From the NCBI RefSeq assembly GCF_004138495.1, contig NZ_ML142851.1, positions 322,402 through 331,089 on the forward strand: a stretch of DNA of 8,688 nt, in the 5' to 3' direction. Position numbers and translations under genes: made by a program. This DNA is from Phytoactinopolyspora endophytica. GTDB taxonomy: Bacteria > Actinomycetota > Actinomycetes > Jiangellales > Jiangellaceae. How positions within the stretch are numbered: the stretch's first letter is position 1; each line of letters starts with the position of its first letter. This document shows positions 6,405 to 8,688 of this stretch, in pieces. The notes under the pieces were generated by a model, which was given only the letters and a program-made list of their open reading frames with translations, ran no database searches and had not been told where the DNA came from.

Positions 6405-7724
6405 TCACCCCTCGAAGACCCGCTCGGCGGCGGACTGCCAATCGGCCAGGATCGCGTCGACGTCGTCCGGGTTGTCGAGGAACCGGGTCAGCGCGGTGTC
6501 CGCCGTGGTCTGCAACTCGTCGCTGGAGTCTCGGTTGAAGAACTGGGTGATCTCGTCCGTCTCCTCCAGATGCTGGATGCCCTTCTGCACCAGCGGGGAG
6601 AAACCGGACGTGTCGACTTCGGACGACGTCGGCAGGTTGGACGAGCCCGACTCCTCGATGAACTGCTGTTGACTGTCCGGCTGCGCCAGGTGCGACAGCA
6701 GCGCCTTCGCGCCCTCCGGCCGGGTGGAGTTCGCCGCCGCGAAGAATCCGTCGGTCGGTGCCTCCTCGCCCACGGGTAGCGACGAGTCGATGATCGGCAC
6801 CCGGAAGAAGTCGATGTCGTCGACGTCCTCCTCCGGGACAGTCTGGGTGATGAACGCTCCGATCAGGTACATCGCCGCTTCCTTCTGCACCAGCGGTGTC
6901 ACGGCGTCCTGCCACGAGTAGGACCGCCCGTTGGGGTCGATGAACGGCACGATCTTGGCGTACTCGTCCAATACGGCGCGGACCTCAGAGCTGTCGAAGG
7001 AGTGCTCTCCGGCGAGCAGCGCGCGGTGGAACTCCGGCCCGTTGACGCGGAGGTTCAGATAGTCGAACCAGCCCGACGAGACCCACGGAGTCGCTCCGGT
7101 GCCCATGGTCAGCGGGGTCACCCCTTGCTGCTGGAGATTCTCGCAGAGAGCCAGGAAGTCGTCCCAGGACTCGGCGGGTTCGACGCCCCACTCCTCGAAG
7201 GCGGACTTCCGGTAGAAGATGCCCCACCAGTAGTAGTTGGTGGGCACGAAGATCTGCGTGCCGTCGTCGGCGCTGGAGAGGCTGCGCAGCGCCTCGGAGA
7301 AGCCGGCGCACGCGCCGTCGCCTTCCCACAGTTCGGAGAGGTCGAGCAGCAGGCCCTTGGAGGCATAGTCGCGGGCGACCGAGCCGGCGTACCAGGTGAG
7401 GACGTCGGGCGGTTCCGACGACGAGAGATACGTGGGCAGCTGCGCGCGGTAGTTCTCGATGGCGACGGTGTTGAGCGTGACGTCGCCCTCGGTGTAGCCG
7501 TTGAGGACGCTCTCCAACGCCGCCTTGGGATCGGGATCGGACAGGCTGGACTGCAGGACGACGGGGCCGGACGCGTCGGACGGCGCTTCGGTGGACGAAG
7601 TGTCCGCGGTGTCGCCGTCGTCGTCGGACGAACCGCCGCCGACGCAGCCGCTCAGGACGCCGGTCACGCCCAGTGCCGCCGAACCGGCGAGGAATCCGCG
7701 CCGCGATATGCGGGACGTGCTCAT
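6405..7724 (-). CDS. Tat-exported lipoprotein, sugar ABC transporter substrate-binding protein
   Basis: A 439-residue extracytoplasmic solute-binding protein of the MalE/family 1 type. The N-terminus has a twin-arginine motif (S7-R8-R9-G-F-L), a hydrophobic stretch, and the lipobox LSGC with C27 as the lipidated cysteine. A G/S/D/T-rich linker follows (28-55). Mature-domain landmarks are PPDVLTWYAG (105-114), FVPTNYYWWGIFYRKSAFEEWG (159-180), ESWDDF (185-190), MGTGATPW (207-214), and the conserved QKEAAMYLIGAFI (280-292). Aromatic clusters such as NYYWW suit a sugar ligand. The open frame continues upstream to 7838, but ATG at 7724 has a strong GGGAGGA ribosome binding site and yields a proper signal peptide. 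It is the first gene of the operon and captures the substrate for the two downstream permeases. No ATPase gene follows, as is common in actinobacteria that use a shared MsiK-type ATPase. Confidence 0.95.
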   Translation of the reverse strand: MSTSRISRRGFLAGSAALGVTGVLSGCVGGGSSDDDGDTADTSSTEAPSDASGPVVLQSSLSDPDPKAALESVLNGYTEGDVTLNTVAIENYRAQLPTYLSSSEPPDVLTWYAGSVARDYASKGLLLDLSELWEGDGACAGFSEALRSLSSADDGTQIFVPTNYYWWGIFYRKSAFEEWGVEPAESWDDFLALCENLQQQGVTPLTMGTGATPWVSSGWFDYLNLRVNGPEFHRALLAGEHSFDSSEVRAVLDEYAKIVPFIDPNGRSYSWQDAVTPLVQKEAAMYLIGAFITQTVPEEDVDDIDFFRVPIIDSSLPVGEEAPTDGFFAAANSTRPEGAKALLSHLAQPDSQQQFIEESGSSNLPTSSEVDTSGFSPLVQKGIQHLEETDEITQFFNRDSSDELQTTADTALTRFLDNPDDVDAILADWQSAAERVFEG

Positions 7725-7917
7725 CTTTTCCTCCCTCGTGCGCCGGCTGTCGGCGCGCCGTCGGATCGCTGAGGCCATGGCGACCGGTCGGTCTGTGCTC
7801 GGCGGATGTCGCGTGCACGACTCACGACCTCCGGGCACCAGGGCCGTCGTTCTCCCCGCGAGCCGGGACGCGAACTACGCACCGCCGAACCGCAGGGTAC
7901 GGATCTGTGTTCCCGAC

Positions 7918-7946
7918 ATCTTGGTGTTACACGGCGTCGGTGTCAA
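7918..7946 (-). promoter_or_regulatory. Candidate sigma-70-type promoter of the sugar uptake operon
   Basis: On the minus strand, a perfect -35 TTGACA (7946-7941) is followed after exactly 17 bases by CAAGAT (7923-7918). The latter shares the key A at position 2 and AT at positions 5-6 with the -10 consensus. Immediately upstream of the -35 box lies an A+T-rich tract (about 7947-7971) that could act as an UP element. Transcription would start near 7911, leaving a leader of about 187 bases before the binding-protein gene. The boxes are directly visible; promoter function is inference. Confidence 0.5.
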
Positions 7947-7965
7947 GAAATAGTCATATAAAAAC

Positions 7966-7971
7966 TTTAAT
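7966..7971 (+). promoter_or_regulatory. Possible -10 box for the dehydratase gene
   Basis: TTTAAT on the plus strand within the A+T-rich island is the best -10-like hexamer facing the dehydratase. The bases 17 upstream (TCAAGA) are a poor -35. It overlaps the proposed UP element of the opposite promoter, so the two transcription units may share control. The leader to the start codon would be about 170 bases. Confidence 0.22.
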
Positions 7972-8148
7972 GCTAGGTTGGCGGGCAACCGTCGCGGTGC
8001 GAGAGCCTGCTACTGCTACACCAGCAGAAAGGCCACCTCGACCGCCCGCACGATCACGTGCAGGGCCGCGACGCCGGTACGGACCGGATCGTCGGATCCA
8101 CGCAGCCGGCACGCCGCGACGGGCGCGCCCGTGAGGAGGAAGAACCGG

Positions 8149-8688
8149 ATGAAGATCGTCGACATCGAGACGTTCGCGGTGCCGCCCCGATGGCTGTTCT
8201 GCCGCGTCGCCACTGACGAGGGCGTCGTCGGCTGGGGCGAGCCGATCCTCGAAGGACGCGCCGACACCGTGCGCGCGGCCGTGCACGAGTTGGCCGATTA
8301 CCTCGTCGGGCAGGATCCGCTGCGCATCGAGGAGCACTGGCAGATCATGTCCAAAGGCGGCTTCTATCGGGGCGGTCCGATTCTGTCCAGTGCCGTGGCC
8401 GGCATCGACCAGGCGCTGTGGGATATCGCCGGTCAGGTCTACGGCGCGCCGGTGCATGCGCTGCTCGGCGGCCCGGTACGGGAGCGGGTGCGGATGTACA
8501 CCTGGGTCGGTGGGGACGAGCCGGCCGAGATCGGCGACGCCGTGGCCGAGAAGGTTGAGCAGGGTTTCACCGCCGTGAAGATGAACGGCAGCGCGGTGAT
8601 GAGCCGCATCGCCACGGCCGGCGAGATCGACGACGCGCTGGCCAGGCTGCAGGCCGCCCGGGACGCGCTCGGGCCGTCACGGGACGTC
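8149..8688 (+). CDS. dgoD: D-galactonate dehydratase-type enolase-superfamily enzyme (3' end cut by window edge)
   Basis: The first 180 codons of a mandelate racemase/muconate lactonising enzyme-type protein, normally about 380-400 residues. ATG at 8149 has a strong GAGGAGGA ribosome binding site. The N-terminal capping domain reads VPPRWLFCRVATDEGVVGWGEPILEGRADTV, then GQDPLRIEEHWQ and GFYRGGPIL (71-79). The family signature SAVAGIDQALWDIAGQVYGAPVHALLGG spans 81-108, then YTWVGGDEP and the first barrel strand FTAVKMNG (140-147). These match E. coli DgoD closely as I remember it. DgoD removes water from D-galactonate to give 2-keto-3-deoxy-galactonate. The metal ligands and catalytic His lie beyond the edge, so activity and sugar-acid specificity cannot be judged; close relatives act on other aldonates. 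It is divergent from the uptake operon and probably part of the same pathway. Confidence 0.85.
   Translation, partial: MKIVDIETFAVPPRWLFCRVATDEGVVGWGEPILEGRADTVRAAVHELADYLVGQDPLRIEEHWQIMSKGGFYRGGPILSSAVAGIDQALWDIAGQVYGAPVHALLGGPVRERVRMYTWVGGDEPAEIGDAVAEKVEQGFTAVKMNGSAVMSRIATAGEIDDALARLQAARDALGPSRDV

Larger units (their letters stand above)
7725..8148. other. Divergent intergenic control region
   Basis: These 424 bases separate the transporter operon (leftward) from the sugar-acid dehydratase gene (rightward). I see no convincing gene on either strand. The middle holds a striking A+T-rich island (about 7945-7978) in otherwise very GC-rich DNA, where promoters in both directions may lie. Two 10-base perfect palindromes are present: CGGCGCGCCG at 7751-7760 and CGACCGGTCG at 7781-7790. 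GGTGTTA (7923-7929) and GGTGTCA (7939-7945), 16 bases apart, form a short near-direct repeat over the candidate operon promoter. Both gene edges have good ribosome binding sites. No regulator gene for this cluster is inside the window. Confidence 0.6.

Noticed and set aside
7725..7838. N-terminal extension of the binding protein by 38 codons
   Set aside because: It would bury the twin-arginine signal peptide; ATG at 7724 has a strong ribosome binding site and places the RR motif at residues 8-9.
8007..8027. CTGCT/AGCAG inverted repeat in the dehydratase leader
   Set aside because: Five-base arms with an 11-base spacer are easily found by chance and nothing else supports a riboswitch or operator.
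7954..8457. Minus-strand open frame of 167 codons near the right end
   Set aside because: It overlaps the dehydratase gene antisense and has no recognisable features; the plus-strand protein has clear enolase-superfamily motifs and a strong ribosome binding site.

Overview
The window is high-GC DNA with strong G/C bias at third codon positions. It carries a Tat-exported lipoprotein sugar-binding protein and an ABC transporter with no ATPase of its own. Both point to an actinobacterium, but the genus cannot be read from this sequence. No rRNA, tRNA, CRISPR array or insertion sequence was seen. All genes lie on the minus strand except the last one at the right edge.

Left part (1-1057): a two-gene unit on the minus strand. 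A small four-helix membrane protein resembling the DUF6463 group (391-843) is followed by a TetR-type repressor whose 3' end runs off the window (1-352). Just upstream of the membrane gene lies a near-perfect 24-bp palindrome (846-869), overlapping the likely transcription start. This is a textbook layout for an autoregulated TetR pair. The 214 bases between this unit and the next gene hold only that control region and a short, doubtful coding remnant.

Central part (1058-7724): six minus-strand genes that look like one catabolic operon. In transcription order they are a lipoprotein solute-binding protein (6405-7724), a MalF-type permease (5472-6401), a MalG-type permease (4491-5375), a cytoplasmic cellulase-like TIM-barrel glycosidase (3020-4348), a zinc-dependent polyol dehydrogenase resembling erythritol/L-threitol dehydrogenase (1914-2996), and a short-chain dehydrogenase (1058-1849). 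Spacing is tight at several junctions. A 20-bp-arm inverted repeat lies between the transport genes and the enzyme genes (4400-4474).

Right part (7725-8688): a 424-base divergent control region, then the first 180 codons of a D-galactonate-dehydratase-type enolase-superfamily enzyme on the plus strand. The control region contains a candidate promoter firing towards the operon (TTGACA-N17-CAAGAT), with an A+T-rich tract just behind its -35 box.

Together these genes suggest import of a glycoside, cytoplasmic hydrolysis, NAD(P)-linked oxidation of the released sugar or polyol by one or both dehydrogenases, and dehydration of the resulting sugar acid. The substrate is not known. The combination of a cellulase-like hydrolase, a threitol/erythritol-type dehydrogenase, an SDR and an aldonate dehydratase under one control region is the most interesting part of the window.
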